Assembly: GCA_937892925.1 (NCBI GenBank)
Contig: CALBHX010000099.1
Location: forward strand, 1 to 55,322
From: an uncultured Lentisphaeraceae bacterium
GTDB lineage: Bacteria > Verrucomicrobiota > Kiritimatiellia > RFP12 > DVOR01
Length of the DNA: 55,322 nucleotides
Reading direction: 5' to 3'
The position numbers were made by a program, and so were the translations under genes. The first letter of the stretch is position 1. Every line of letters starts with the position of its first letter. This document shows, piece by piece, positions 17,437 to 27,023 of this stretch. Below the pieces are notes generated by a model. The model did no database searches and was not told where the DNA came from. It saw only the letters and a program-made list of their open reading frames with translations.

Positions 17437-19335
17437 TTATAGTTCTCGTTGAAAGCGGCGGGCCAACTCTCTATAGCTGGTCAGAATAACAACCGGCCGA
17501 CCACGTGGCGTAATATAAGGCATGGCACATTGAGCCAACTGCCCCATTAGAGTCTCGGCGGCCTCAAGTGTGGTTACCCGAACCACACCAGAAGCAGCAC
17601 GCGCAGCCGCACGAGCCACTACTTCCTGCCGCCAAGCTTCAATTCCTCGCCGAACACCTGTCCGATCCAACTCTAACGCAAGTGAAGCAATCATCTCTCG
17701 AGGCACAACTTCATCAGCAAGCGAAACAGGAAACGCATTAATCAAAAACTGATCACCACCAAGCGCTGTCAAATCGAAACCGCAATGAGCCAGTTCAGGT
17801 AAAAAGCGTTTAACCCGCTCGGCATCCAGAGGAGGCAACGAGAGCGTTTCCGGAATAAGAAGAGGCTGTGCCGGAAGAGCTTCCCCAGCAGTCTCAAACC
17901 GTTCATAAAGAATCCGCTCTACCACAGCCTTGGCATCCACGGTGAGAAATCCAATATCTGTAATCACCAACCAAAAGCCTGGTTCAAGTACAGCAACCAC
18001 GCGCATCCACTTCCATCCTAATCCTTTGGAGCCGGATTGTAACGGTGATGAAGCGTGCTCCGATGTCGACGATGAAACAACCGGAGGGCGCCCAGGCAAT
18101 GGAAGATGAAGCGCCTGTTGATGCGGCAGTGGTGCCTGCGGTGTAGGTAGAAAAGTAGTTAAGCCTAAGGGATACGCAGCTGGTTCAAAATGAGGTACTC
18201 CCATGAAAGAAGCCCGTGGCTCGCCTTTCCCTGACTTGTATGCTTGTGGTGAAGCCTCTGGCGCCACCGGGTTCTGAGACTGGTTCGCCTCTGGAAGGCT
18301 CTCCCCCTGAGAATGCGGCGGAGTCATACCTGCCTGAGCAGTCAACGCCGTATTCATGGTAGCGAACAAAGCTGTAACAACCCGATTACCGTGACGGAAA
18401 CGAACCTCCCGTTTAGCCGGGTGTACATTGACATCCACCTCTTCCGGTGGCAAATCAATGAATAACACCGCAACCGGGCGGGGATCTTTGACCGGCCAGG
18501 CTTCTCGAAGCGCATACTGAACCTGCGGAGCAGTCGCAGCACGGTGATTGACGAAAATATATTGCTCTGGCGTACCACCACGGGAAAAACCAGGTTTTGA
18601 TAAGAAGCCGCGAATGACCACGCCATCTCGTTCTCCGTGAAGGGGCAGCAAAGCTTCACTGATGGATTCTCCCAATAGCGTACGAATCCGATCTTCAAGC
18701 GAATCACCCGCAGGCAGACGAAACACATCGCGTCCATCCGAACGAAACCGAAAGGCTACGGACGGATAAGAGAGCGCCATTGCAGTTAACGTCTGGCGGA
18801 TACGCACCGTCTCTGTTGTTGCTGCACGCAAAAACTTTCGTCGTGCCGGGACATTGAAAAAAAGGTCCCGAACCGAAACAGTTGTACCCACAGGATGGCC
18901 GGCCGCCCCCACGTCTTCAAGCGTACCCCCAACCACAACCAGTGATGTAGCGGCTTCTTCTGTCCGAGGGCGAGTGATCAAGGAAAAACGGGAAACGCTG
19001 GCAATGGATGGAATCGCTTCACCTCGAAACCCAAACGTGGCAATATGAATGATATCTTCTGAGACTGCGATCTTACTCGTTGCCTGCCGTTCCAGGCACG
19101 CCAAAGCATTGGAACGATCCATGCCACACCCATTATCATCCACCTCAATATGCTTAATCCCGCCACCTTCTATGGAGACATCAATCCTAGTAGCGCCAGC
19201 ATCCAACGCATTTTCGACCAATTCCTTTACAACAGAAGCAGGGCGCTCAACGACTTCCCCTGCAGCAATCTGATTTGCCACCTGTTCAGGAAGCACCCGA
19301 ATAATCGGAAACTGATCTCCACCGGAGGACTTCAT
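17437..19335 (-). CDS. mutL: DNA mismatch repair protein MutL (endonuclease motifs lost)
   Basis: A 632-residue GHKL ATPase that couples MutS mismatch recognition to downstream repair. The N-terminal ATPase is intact: ELVENALDAGA (38-48), DDNGCGM (66-72), TFGFRGEAIPSIASVS (100-114). A proline/serine-rich linker runs about 335-435. In the C-terminal domain the metal-dependent endonuclease motif DQHA-x2-E-x4-E reads DAKAVVERILYE (467-478), so Gln and His are gone, and the CPHGRP zinc motif reads TPRGRP (609-614), so Cys and His are gone. It therefore probably cannot nick DNA. The ATG overlaps the dxs stop (ATGA). It is the last gene of the large gmk operon and meets rpsU tail to tail. Confidence 0.95.
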   Translation of the reverse strand: MKSSGGDQFPIIRVLPEQVANQIAAGEVVERPASVVKELVENALDAGATRIDVSIEGGGIKHIEVDDNGCGMDRSNALACLERQATSKIAVSEDIIHIATFGFRGEAIPSIASVSRFSLITRPRTEEAATSLVVVGGTLEDVGAAGHPVGTTVSVRDLFFNVPARRKFLRAATTETVRIRQTLTAMALSYPSVAFRFRSDGRDVFRLPAGDSLEDRIRTLLGESISEALLPLHGERDGVVIRGFLSKPGFSRGGTPEQYIFVNHRAATAPQVQYALREAWPVKDPRPVAVLFIDLPPEEVDVNVHPAKREVRFRHGNRVVTALFATMNTALTAQAGMTPPHSQGESLPEANQSQNPVAPEASPQAYKSGKGEPRASFMGVPHFEPAAYPLGLTTFLPTPQAPLPHQQALHLPLPGRPPVVSSSTSEHASSPLQSGSKGLGWKWMRVVAVLEPGFWLVITDIGFLTVDAKAVVERILYERFETAGEALPAQPLLIPETLSLPPLDAERVKRFLPELAHCGFDLTALGGDQFLINAFPVSLADEVVPREMIASLALELDRTGVRRGIEAWRQEVVARAAARAASGVVRVTTLEAAETLMGQLAQCAMPYITPRGRPVVILTSYRELARRFQREL

Positions 19336-21197
19336 GTGAGCTCTCTCGTCTGAATGGCATTCAAAAAGGTTTGCACACGATGGCGAATACTAACGGAATC
19401 CAGTCCACACGCGGTTCGTAATTCCGCTTCCGTGCCCTGCGGAATAAACGCATCGGGCCACCCTAAGATCAATAGTGGGCCTTTATGCGTTTCCGCAACA
19501 GCAGAACCGAACCCCGCTGTCGCTGCCGCATTTTCAAGAGTAATCATTGCCGCGTTTCGCCAAATATCACACTCTGGCGGTAAAGGCTTCACCGATTCCA
19601 CTACGTGAACCTGAACGGGCAACCCCGCCAGTGCATCTCCCAACCAACCAGCGGTATCTCCCAGAGCCAACAAATGTGCCTGAACCGGCATTGAAGGCGC
19701 ACAACCCACAGAAATTTCCTGAGGGGCGATTCCCCGCGGATAACGAATAACGGTAGGGCCGTTTCGCTTCAGAGCTGTATCTAGTGCCAACGCCAACTGC
19801 TGCTGTGTAGCCGGTGCTACAATCGTCAAATTGGGGAGCGCTCGCAACATGGCCAAATCATAGAGACCGTGATGCGTTGGGCCATCCGCCCCAACGACCC
19901 CGGCACGATCTAAACAAAAGACAACCGGAAGTTGTTGCAGACAGACGTCATGCATTATGTCATCAACAGCTCGTTGAGCAAATGTAGAATAGAGCGCAAC
20001 GACCGGCCGCAACCCCGCAGAGGCCAACCCTGCGGCAAATGCCACTGCGTGTGCTTCACATATCCCCACGTCATAGGCACGCTCCGGAAACCTTCTGAAC
20101 CATTCCGCCAACCCGGTACCATCGCGCATGGCGGCCGTAATAGCCACTACCCGTGCATCGTCCGCATGCCTCAGTAGAGCCTGACCAAATACCATGCTCC
20201 ATGAACACGGATCCATACCAGGCGGTATACGTCGTCCCTCTCCCCAGGGAGCAACCCCATGCCATTTCGCAGGGTTACGCTCGGCGGGCGCATAACCTTT
20301 CCCTTTAATTGTAGCAATATGTAGAGCCACTGGGACATGCCCTTCCTGCGCCGCCCGAAATGCCGCACAAAGCGCAGAAATGTTATGCCCGTCAATTGGC
20401 CCGATATAGCGCAACCCCAAATCTTCAAAAATCGCAGCACGATGCCGAAGCACCAGAGCCTTGAGCGCACCCTTCACGTGTCGATAAAACGAGGCTAACC
20501 TATTTAATCGAAGTCGATGCCCTGTTGCTTCTGCCATGGCGCGAATTCGGTTATACCGCAGCCCCGACAAACTACGGGCAAACAAACGGGCGAATGCACC
20601 GATATTACGCGAAATGCTCATACCATTGTCGTTGATTACGAGAATCAACCGATTGGTAGTATGCCGCACGGCATTGATCGCCTCCAATGAGATCCCATTC
20701 GTCAGAGAGGCATCCCCGACTACCGCAATGATATTTTCGTCTCGATGCGCAGCATCCCGTGCAGCAGCCATTCCCAACGCCGCCGATAAGGCAACTCCGG
20801 CATGGCCGCCGACAAATGCGTCATAAGGCGATTCAGTCGGACATGGGAACCCTCGAAGTCCCCGAAACTTACGTAAAGTTTCCATCTTGGCGTTACGGCC
20901 AGTAACCATTTTCCATGCGTAAGCCTGATGCCCCACATCCCAAATAACCTTGTCTTTTGGAAAATCAAATACACGACAAAGCGCCAAAGTCAACTCAACC
21001 GTTCCCAAGCTGGGCGCCAAATGCCCTCCATTTTTCGAAACCACATCCACCATTCGCGCCCGGATTTCACGTGCCAATTCCGGCAAACATGTCTCCGGAA
21101 TACGTTTTACATCTTTCGGAGATGAGATACCCGCCAGCAAGTCTTGCGACCACTGGTCGTTGGGTATGTCCAAGCCTTCTCTGTTCTCCTGATTCAT
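19332..21197 (-). CDS. dxs: 1-deoxy-D-xylulose-5-phosphate synthase
   Basis: Thiamine-diphosphate transketolase-like enzyme that condenses pyruvate and glyceraldehyde 3-phosphate, the first step of the MEP isoprenoid pathway. VIWDVGHQAYAWKM and GGHAGVALSAALG precede the ThDP motif GDASLTNGISLEAIN; the usual GDG reads GDA here. LVINDNGMSIS, TIKGKGYAPAE and the C-terminal GICEAHAVAFAAGLA (usually EQHA) with DRAGVVGADGPTHHG follow. The two departures from consensus are small and the enzyme is probably active. I choose the ATG at 21197; an in-frame TTG 21 bp upstream would add seven residues. About 621 residues, normal. The stop overlaps the mutL start, and prc lies 42 bp upstream. Confidence 0.94.
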   Translation of the reverse strand: MNQENREGLDIPNDQWSQDLLAGISSPKDVKRIPETCLPELAREIRARMVDVVSKNGGHLAPSLGTVELTLALCRVFDFPKDKVIWDVGHQAYAWKMVTGRNAKMETLRKFRGLRGFPCPTESPYDAFVGGHAGVALSAALGMAAARDAAHRDENIIAVVGDASLTNGISLEAINAVRHTTNRLILVINDNGMSISRNIGAFARLFARSLSGLRYNRIRAMAEATGHRLRLNRLASFYRHVKGALKALVLRHRAAIFEDLGLRYIGPIDGHNISALCAAFRAAQEGHVPVALHIATIKGKGYAPAERNPAKWHGVAPWGEGRRIPPGMDPCSWSMVFGQALLRHADDARVVAITAAMRDGTGLAEWFRRFPERAYDVGICEAHAVAFAAGLASAGLRPVVALYSTFAQRAVDDIMHDVCLQQLPVVFCLDRAGVVGADGPTHHGLYDLAMLRALPNLTIVAPATQQQLALALDTALKRNGPTVIRYPRGIAPQEISVGCAPSMPVQAHLLALGDTAGWLGDALAGLPVQVHVVESVKPLPPECDIWRNAAMITLENAAATAGFGSAVAETHKGPLLILGWPDAFIPQGTEAELRTACGLDSVSIRHRVQTFLNAIQTRELT

Positions 21198-21239
21198 CTC
21201 GCTAAAGTGCCTGCGCAAAAGGAACCGGACGTCCAGAAC

Positions 21240-23435
21240 TTAATCATTACCAAACAATCGGAAGAGTCTGCTTCCAAGTTCCCCATTCGTGTTTACCGGT
21301 ACACCGGCACCGCCTCGCAGATCGATAAAGTCCGAGAGAATATTAAACGCTTCCCGCAATACCGGATCATTTTCTCGCGTGGGACCGGTTTGCTTCCGCT
21401 GTGTATTCCCGTTAAGGATTTCCTCTTGAGATTTCTGCAAAGCGCGCTCAGTACGCATCCGCGCCCGTCGCTTCGTTATGTTCAAAGGAACAACAGCTTC
21501 CATATTTGCCTGCTTCACATGGGCAATTAATCGTTGAGAAGCCGCATACTGAGTGTCCTTTGAAAGACGCGCTGAAGCCTGTTCCCGCAGTTTTTTCAGA
21601 AACGGCGTTAAGTCCGCCGTCTTTGCATAATAAGCAGGCGGCACAGTACTGTATGGAAGTGCACCCGGAAGTTGATCTTCGCCAAGTTCGAGTGCATCAT
21701 AGATTGACGGCAAAACAATATCCGGCACCACACCTCGCAATTGAGTTGTCCCCCCATTGATCCGATAGAAACAGGCTGTCGTTACACGATCGGCACCATA
21801 GATCTTGGTGTCTCCTAGGTTGGCAACCGCCTGAACAGTTCCCTTGCCGTGGCTTTTGGAATCACCTACAATAATTGCGCGGCCATAATCCTGCAATGCC
21901 GACGCGACAATTTCTGAAGCAGAGGCAGAGTTTCGATTGATCAGGATAACGAGCGGTTTATCAAAGGCTATTGAGCCTTGTGACGAGAGCACTTGAACCG
22001 AGCGTGCATCTCGTACCTGAACAACCGGTCCCCGAACAAAAAGCCCCGTCATTGTAAGAGCTTCCTGCAGCGACCCTCCCCCGTTGTTTCGCAAATCAAT
22101 AACCATACCTTCGACATGCTGCGCGTTGAACTGTTGGATATATCGCAATAAGTCTCGCGTCATTGAACGCGCTTTCTGATTCGAACCTTCTCCAAACACA
22201 CCGGAATAGAATGCCGGCACCCGAACATATCCAAACCGACGATCTCCAGTCAAACACTCTACACGCCCAGTTACAGCCTGTTCCTCTAAGCGAATTTCGT
22301 CTCGAATCAAATCAACCAACCGCGTTCGGGTTCCGGTCTTATCCGAAACGGGGATCACACGTAAAACCACTTTCGTTCCCTTCGGGCCTCGAATCTTTCG
22401 AATGGTTCGATTCATTGGCTTGTGTCGGATATCTTCAATTGGGCCATCACCTTGGCCGACCCCAATAATCTTATCTCCCTCACGCAACCGGATCTCACGA
22501 GTATCCCGTGCCGCAGGCGCTCCCGGCATCAACTCCATGATCTTTATGGCTCCATCATCATACCGCAAGGTTGCCCCAATGCCACACAACGTCAAATTCA
22601 TCCCCATGTTGAAGTCTTCAAAGGTTAACGGCGACATATAATCCGTATGCGGGTCATAAGCGTTCGCCACTGCAGAAAGTGCACGTTGGAGCACACTCTC
22701 AGAATCCATCTCCAAATACGCATCACGTAATGTTCGATATCGCCGGGAAAGAACTTCCTCTATTGAACCGTCCTGCAGATCTTCCTCTTCTTCCGATGTG
22801 GTATCCACCTTCTGTTCAACCTGCTGTTCCTTTTTTTCCTCTGCATTCAATTCTCTAGACAATTGAAGTGCCAGATATTCATTTTTAAATCCCATCCGCC
22901 ATAAAGCTTCCTGCGCTTTAACATCCGATGGCCGCGGAGCACTCTTCCGTTTCCATTGATACTCGTCATGCCCGGAAAAATCAAATGGCGACTTCTGTTT
23001 AAACGTTTGTTCTGCCATTTGGCATCGCTTCATTAGACGTTCACGCACTAGCTGCATCACATCATATGCGAAGGAAAGATCACCTTTGGCCATATCATCG
23101 TCCAAAAGGAACCGTTTAGTCTCTAGACGCGTAATATCTTCCTGAGTCAATAAGGTATGATCAAAGTCAAGCGATTCAATCAAATTCGTCCACGCTACTG
23201 CAGAAAGGTGATCATCAAATGCTTCTCCTGATAGATGCATAGCTGCCAACTGCTGTATCATCCTCCGCGCAATTGTTGGATAAACAGGCTCCGGCACCAG
23301 TCGGCTTAATACACCCGTCTCCTCCACGGCACCCCCGCCATAACGCGAAGACATTTGAGACGACTGCGGTGTCTGCGATGCAACAATCCACGTCAAAGGT
23401 AAAAGAATGAGAACACGAACGACATACCATTTCAT
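21240..23435 (-). CDS. prc: Carboxy-terminal processing (tail-specific) protease, S41 family
   Basis: A 731-residue periplasmic serine protease of the Prc/Tsp type. Residues 1-20 form a signal peptide (VLILLPLTWIVAS). A helical N-terminal domain precedes the PDZ domain (about 265-355, LCGIGATLRYDDGAIKI and GDKIIGVGQG). The S41 core follows with VIDLRNNGGGSLQEA, the nucleophile region NRNSASASEIVASALQDYGR and the lysine in SKSHGKGTV, giving the Ser-Lys dyad. The lysine-rich C-terminal part (LNITKRRARM) resembles the extra domain of long Prc proteins. Prc enzymes trim or degrade envelope proteins, including lipoproteins and murein-hydrolase partners. It starts 3 bp behind the NERD gene stop. 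Confidence 0.94.
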   Translation of the reverse strand: MKWYVVRVLILLPLTWIVASQTPQSSQMSSRYGGGAVEETGVLSRLVPEPVYPTIARRMIQQLAAMHLSGEAFDDHLSAVAWTNLIESLDFDHTLLTQEDITRLETKRFLLDDDMAKGDLSFAYDVMQLVRERLMKRCQMAEQTFKQKSPFDFSGHDEYQWKRKSAPRPSDVKAQEALWRMGFKNEYLALQLSRELNAEEKKEQQVEQKVDTTSEEEEDLQDGSIEEVLSRRYRTLRDAYLEMDSESVLQRALSAVANAYDPHTDYMSPLTFEDFNMGMNLTLCGIGATLRYDDGAIKIMELMPGAPAARDTREIRLREGDKIIGVGQGDGPIEDIRHKPMNRTIRKIRGPKGTKVVLRVIPVSDKTGTRTRLVDLIRDEIRLEEQAVTGRVECLTGDRRFGYVRVPAFYSGVFGEGSNQKARSMTRDLLRYIQQFNAQHVEGMVIDLRNNGGGSLQEALTMTGLFVRGPVVQVRDARSVQVLSSQGSIAFDKPLVILINRNSASASEIVASALQDYGRAIIVGDSKSHGKGTVQAVANLGDTKIYGADRVTTACFYRINGGTTQLRGVVPDIVLPSIYDALELGEDQLPGALPYSTVPPAYYAKTADLTPFLKKLREQASARLSKDTQYAASQRLIAHVKQANMEAVVPLNITKRRARMRTERALQKSQEEILNGNTQRKQTGPTRENDPVLREAFNILSDFIDLRGGAGVPVNTNGELGSRLFRLFGND

Positions 23436-23438
23436 AAA

Positions 23439-24179
23439 TTACAGTCCCTCTATAACCGTCAAACCACCTAAATGCGCCACCACACGAGCAATCGTTGGAG
23501 CATCTAGGACTGTAGCTCCTGACGAAATAAGTTTTATGAGATCCTGGTGCGAGCAAACAAGAATTTCATCCACTTCCACAGGATTTCCCGCAAATTGATG
23601 ACCTGCAAAACAAAGAACCCCTCGCAACGCATTCACATCCACCTCCGCCACTTCGGCAATCGCCCGAAGCGCATGGCGTACTTGAACGATTGGCGAGCGC
23701 GAGACAACACGCCCCTCTGCCAAAATCTGCCCGTTGCCAACAGAGACCTCGCCCTTCCAGTATTTCGTTTCAATGATAAATATTCCCTGAGGTCCAATTG
23801 CAATATGATCCACATCTTTTCCCGTTGGCAAGTATACGCCATTAAATATGGTCCACTCACCAGGCAAACGCGACAACTCCCCAGCCACCACTTCCTCTCC
23901 GCGAGCACCTTTAAAATATCCGTAAACCCATTTTGGAAGATAGTGCACGTACAACGCAAGCCCTAGGACAGAAAAGACTATTAAACCTGTACCGCTTCCC
24001 CATGAAACAAATCCAACCGCTCCCAGAACACTTCCAACTCCTAAGCCAAACAATACGCCGAAACCCAGCGTTGGCACAATAATTCGGTGCACCCCCATTC
24101 GACGCGCCGCGTCTCCTGGAATCCCGCGCATAATTGAGCGCGAAGGCTTCATTCTTTCTTTTTCCCTATCATCTCTCAT
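23439..24179 (-). CDS. NERD domain membrane protein
   Basis: A 246-residue protein with two close hydrophobic segments (about 35-80) and then a NERD (nuclease-related) domain (about 90-210). The conserved core is visible as GEEVVAGELSRLP, VDHIAIGPQGIFIIETKYWKGEV and a later IVQVRHALRAI. The D-H-I-x3-G-IFIIETK pattern is the nuclease-like D...E-x-K arrangement, though most NERD proteins have no proven nuclease activity. Start is the ATG that overlaps the stop of the LptF/LptG-type gene (ATGA), with AGAAGG five bases upstream. The NERD part should face the cytoplasm. Function unknown; membership in an envelope-rich operon is the only clue. Confidence 0.85.
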   Translation of the reverse strand: MRDDREKERMKPSRSIMRGIPGDAARRMGVHRIIVPTLGFGVLFGLGVGSVLGAVGFVSWGSGTGLIVFSVLGLALYVHYLPKWVYGYFKGARGEEVVAGELSRLPGEWTIFNGVYLPTGKDVDHIAIGPQGIFIIETKYWKGEVSVGNGQILAEGRVVSRSPIVQVRHALRAIAEVAEVDVNALRGVLCFAGHQFAGNPVEVDEILVCSHQDLIKLISSGATVLDAPTIARVVAHLGGLTVIEGL

Positions 24180-25288
24180 GGCAACCTTCTGAACAAACAC
24201 ACCGCAGCTATACCAAACACTATAGAAGGTAAAACAACCGACACTGCCGGTTTTAGCATTCCATAATTAGCCAATAACATAGCCACTGCTGTTAAAACAT
24301 AATAAGCCAAAAATAACCCAAGTGCCAACAAAATTCCACGAAAAACAGACTGCCTCCCCGAAGCTATTCCAGCAGGTATCGCAAATAACGTTACTAACAA
24401 AATGGAAAACGGAGCCGCATAATGATTATACGTCTGATACGAATCTTCATTTTTCTGGCGTGTAGAAAGCCCTGCCTGCGCACGAAGTTTTCTATTTAAC
24501 CGACGATCCGAAGCCGATGAAAGTTCTAGACTTTTGTTTTGCACCCAGATCTGACGTGGTGACTCCGTAAGTCCATACAACGGTTTCACCGGAAACTTTT
24601 GCGCACCCCCGCCAGGAGGAGCAACAATCTGATCCAACTCGTCATAGTACGTTGCTTGAACTCCTCCGAGCAACCACCACACACCATCCATCCACTCCGC
24701 CCTCGGAGCCTCAAACATCACCTCACGCGATCCATCTTTACGATTAAACGTAACCCGTACGTCCTGCAACGTCTTCACATTCGATGGATCTAGCTTCCCG
24801 ATAACCCAACTATGCGTATTTCCCGGTGCTACAAACCCAACACCACAAAGTGGCTCTCGCCCCGAAATTCTAAAATCCGCATTTTTGATAGACATCGCAC
24901 GTGCCGCAGCCAGAGGTTTTACCCATTCCGTATTAAAAAACGAAAGACAAGAAGCCATCACCGCAACTGTCAAAATCGGAGCTATAATCACCCCTAAACC
25001 TATCCCATTAGCGCGCATCGCAACCAATTCACTGTGACGGCAAAACTGCCACATCGTATATAGCGTAGCCAAGAGAAAAACCGCGGGGAGTAACCACTCA
25101 AGATACATCGAAAGCGTTCCAAACAGATAATCAAACGCGACTAACAATGTAACATTCGCCTTCGGATCAAAACATGCGCCAATGAGATCAAAACTCATAA
25201 AAAGCAACATCAGCGCACAAAGGCCAAAGAAACAAATCCCTGCCGGAACCAAAAAAGAGCGCAAAATATAGAAAAAAAGGATCTTCAC
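24176..25288 (-). CDS. LptF/LptG family permease (YjgP/YjgQ)
   Basis: A 370-residue inner-membrane protein of the LptF/LptG family, which with the LptB ATPase extracts lipopolysaccharide for transport to the outer membrane. The order is typical: three N-terminal helices with the conserved ELVAMRANGIGLG coupling segment after helix 2, a large periplasmic beta-jellyroll (about 130-275), then three C-terminal helices (about 290-365). Start chosen as the GTG that overlaps the preceding stop (GTGA); an in-frame GTG 24 bp upstream is possible. Only one such gene is present here, so the partner subunit is elsewhere or the protein is a paralogue. Whether it is LptF or LptG cannot be decided. Confidence 0.88.
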   Translation of the reverse strand: MKILFFYILRSFLVPAGICFFGLCALMLLFMSFDLIGACFDPKANVTLLVAFDYLFGTLSMYLEWLLPAVFLLATLYTMWQFCRHSELVAMRANGIGLGVIIAPILTVAVMASCLSFFNTEWVKPLAAARAMSIKNADFRISGREPLCGVGFVAPGNTHSWVIGKLDPSNVKTLQDVRVTFNRKDGSREVMFEAPRAEWMDGVWWLLGGVQATYYDELDQIVAPPGGGAQKFPVKPLYGLTESPRQIWVQNKSLELSSASDRRLNRKLRAQAGLSTRQKNEDSYQTYNHYAAPFSILLVTLFAIPAGIASGRQSVFRGILLALGLFLAYYVLTAVAMLLANYGMLKPAVSVVLPSIVFGIAAVCLFRRLP

Positions 25289-25848
25289 GCTCCAACCACC
25301 TTTCCCAAACACAATGCAACAATCAGTAACATCCCCGATAGAACCAACCCGCCGAACGCTACACCTCTGCGCAAAGCCGTATGTTCAGCCAAAAATTCAC
25401 TCCCCACACGAAATATCCAAGGATAGAACACAACAAACATGCCGAACGTTAGGCTCACATAACCTAACACAATCGGCACCAACCTCCAACCTGTTTCAAA
25501 ATCACGAACAACGAGAATCACAGGCATTGGCCACAACATGAATAATCCACCAAGTGCCCGTGCACACAGCAAGTTCTGCAACAAAACCCACGACAATGGA
25601 ATACAGACCACGAGCGCAATCACCAACCGAGCCGGTGTTAGAAACGACAGAAAATCAATCGGATGCCACCATAACCACAAAAAGACCCAAACCCAACATA
25701 TCGCCGACAAGAGCATTCCAAACAAACGTGCCCGCGGCAACTTCCGAAGTCCTCCCGCAGCCGCTGGAGATAGAAACCACACACTCACTCCGCCAATCCC
25801 TAACGAAAGAAGGAATACCAATATCCGCGCCTGCCACAACACACTCAT
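25285..25848 (-). CDS. Hypothetical integral membrane protein
   Basis: A 187-residue protein that I do not recognise. It is mostly hydrophobic, with about six membrane segments (roughly 7-27, 44-62, 71-91, 95-115, 122-145, 163-184), many tryptophans, and short polar loops. No catalytic or binding motif is apparent. Its ATG shares a base with the stop of the AI-2E gene (TAATG), and its own stop overlaps the GTG of the LptF/LptG-type permease (GTGA). Such coupling on both sides suggests it works with one of these neighbours, perhaps as an accessory membrane subunit; this is inference from position only. Confidence 0.8.
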   Translation of the reverse strand: MSVLWQARILVFLLSLGIGGVSVWFLSPAAAGGLRKLPRARLFGMLLSAICWVWVFLWLWWHPIDFLSFLTPARLVIALVVCIPLSWVLLQNLLCARALGGLFMLWPMPVILVVRDFETGWRLVPIVLGYVSLTFGMFVVFYPWIFRVGSEFLAEHTALRRGVAFGGLVLSGMLLIVALCLGKVVGA

Positions 25849-27023
25849 TACGCCATCCCCCTCTTTTCATGTTCCAACAACTGCTCACTACTCACAAATC
25901 GCTCGGACGAGTCTCGCCATTCCCGCCATGAAGCCTTGACAAATGCTGTTAGAGGGATCGCGAGTAAAAGTCCAAGGAATCCACCCAACTGAGTCCAAAA
26001 CAACAATGCAAAAACAATCTGCCAGGCAGAAAGCTTCATACGACCTCCCTGAATGTAGGGCTGCATCACATACCCATCGAATGTCTGAATACAACAAAAG
26101 ACCACGAAGATTCCAATCATATAGCATAAACCCGCATGAAAAAACGCCAAGGGCAGCACAATACATAACCCCGAAATTACACCCAAATACGGAACCAAAT
26201 TAAGCAACCCCAACAAAAAACCAATCAGAAATCCATTCGGAAGCTCTAACAACTGGAACGCGCTCCCGTATAAAAGCCCTTGAATAAACACATCGATCAT
26301 CTGTCCCCGAAAATAGGACACAATGATCTCATTAAAGTTTCGAAAGTAGCGCGCCACAGCCGCTCTTCCCCGTTCACTCAGAAATGGCAAGTGTTCCGCG
26401 AATCGTTCTCCGGACAACGGTTCCTGCATCACAAAAACAACCCAATAAAAGAACGTAAGCAGCCACAACAACGCTGCCGAACCAGCAGAAAACACAGCTC
26501 CTCCAACAACAATTCCCTTACCGGCAAAATCCATTAGTTTTCCCCACGAAACGGAACCATCTGGCGCCAAGATCTGTGCAAGATTAGGCAATAGATGTTG
26601 CACCACTTCCTGCGCGTCAGGGAAAGTCATCATCAACTGTTGCCGCATCTTTTCAACCACCAGAGGAAGCGCCCGCGCAATATTCCCGCCCTGTTCCAAT
26701 AAAAACGATCCGAAAAAGTACCCCAACACCACAATTGGCACCAGAAATGACGCTGAAAACAACAAAACTGCAACGGATACGCGCCCACCAACCCACTTTA
26801 ACAACCTAGCGTACCACGGACGTGTAAGCAGGCTCAAAAAAAATGCAACAATTAATGGCCCAACAATGTGCAGAAAATAGCCCAATCCACGAAACAACCC
26901 CCACACCGCCAACACCAGACCTGCCACCAATGCGGCGCAACACAACAATGTCAACGACGCAGCAATCAACCGATTCTGCACATTTGAAAATACTAATATC
27001 CGTTGATCCCGCGAATCAGTCAT
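25848..27023 (-). CDS. AI-2E family transporter
   Basis: A 391-residue membrane protein of the AI-2E/PerM superfamily. Hydrophobic segments pair at the N-terminus (about 18-75), and a long amphipathic region (about 90-210) precedes the conserved core SYFRGQMIDVFIQGLLYG and LIGFLLGLLNLVPYLGVISGL, then the typical C-terminal helices with YVMQPYIQGGRMKLSAW. These match the family's P-x-G and QP-x-I-GG elements. Members include TqsA, which exports autoinducer-2, and Na+/H+ antiporters, so the substrate is open. It overlaps the LolA-like gene by 8 bp and the next membrane gene by 1 bp. Confidence 0.92.
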   Translation of the reverse strand: MTDSRDQRILVFSNVQNRLIAASLTLLCCAALVAGLVLAVWGLFRGLGYFLHIVGPLIVAFFLSLLTRPWYARLLKWVGGRVSVAVLLFSASFLVPIVVLGYFFGSFLLEQGGNIARALPLVVEKMRQQLMMTFPDAQEVVQHLLPNLAQILAPDGSVSWGKLMDFAGKGIVVGGAVFSAGSAALLWLLTFFYWVVFVMQEPLSGERFAEHLPFLSERGRAAVARYFRNFNEIIVSYFRGQMIDVFIQGLLYGSAFQLLELPNGFLIGFLLGLLNLVPYLGVISGLCIVLPLAFFHAGLCYMIGIFVVFCCIQTFDGYVMQPYIQGGRMKLSAWQIVFALLFWTQLGGFLGLLLAIPLTAFVKASWREWRDSSERFVSSEQLLEHEKRGMA

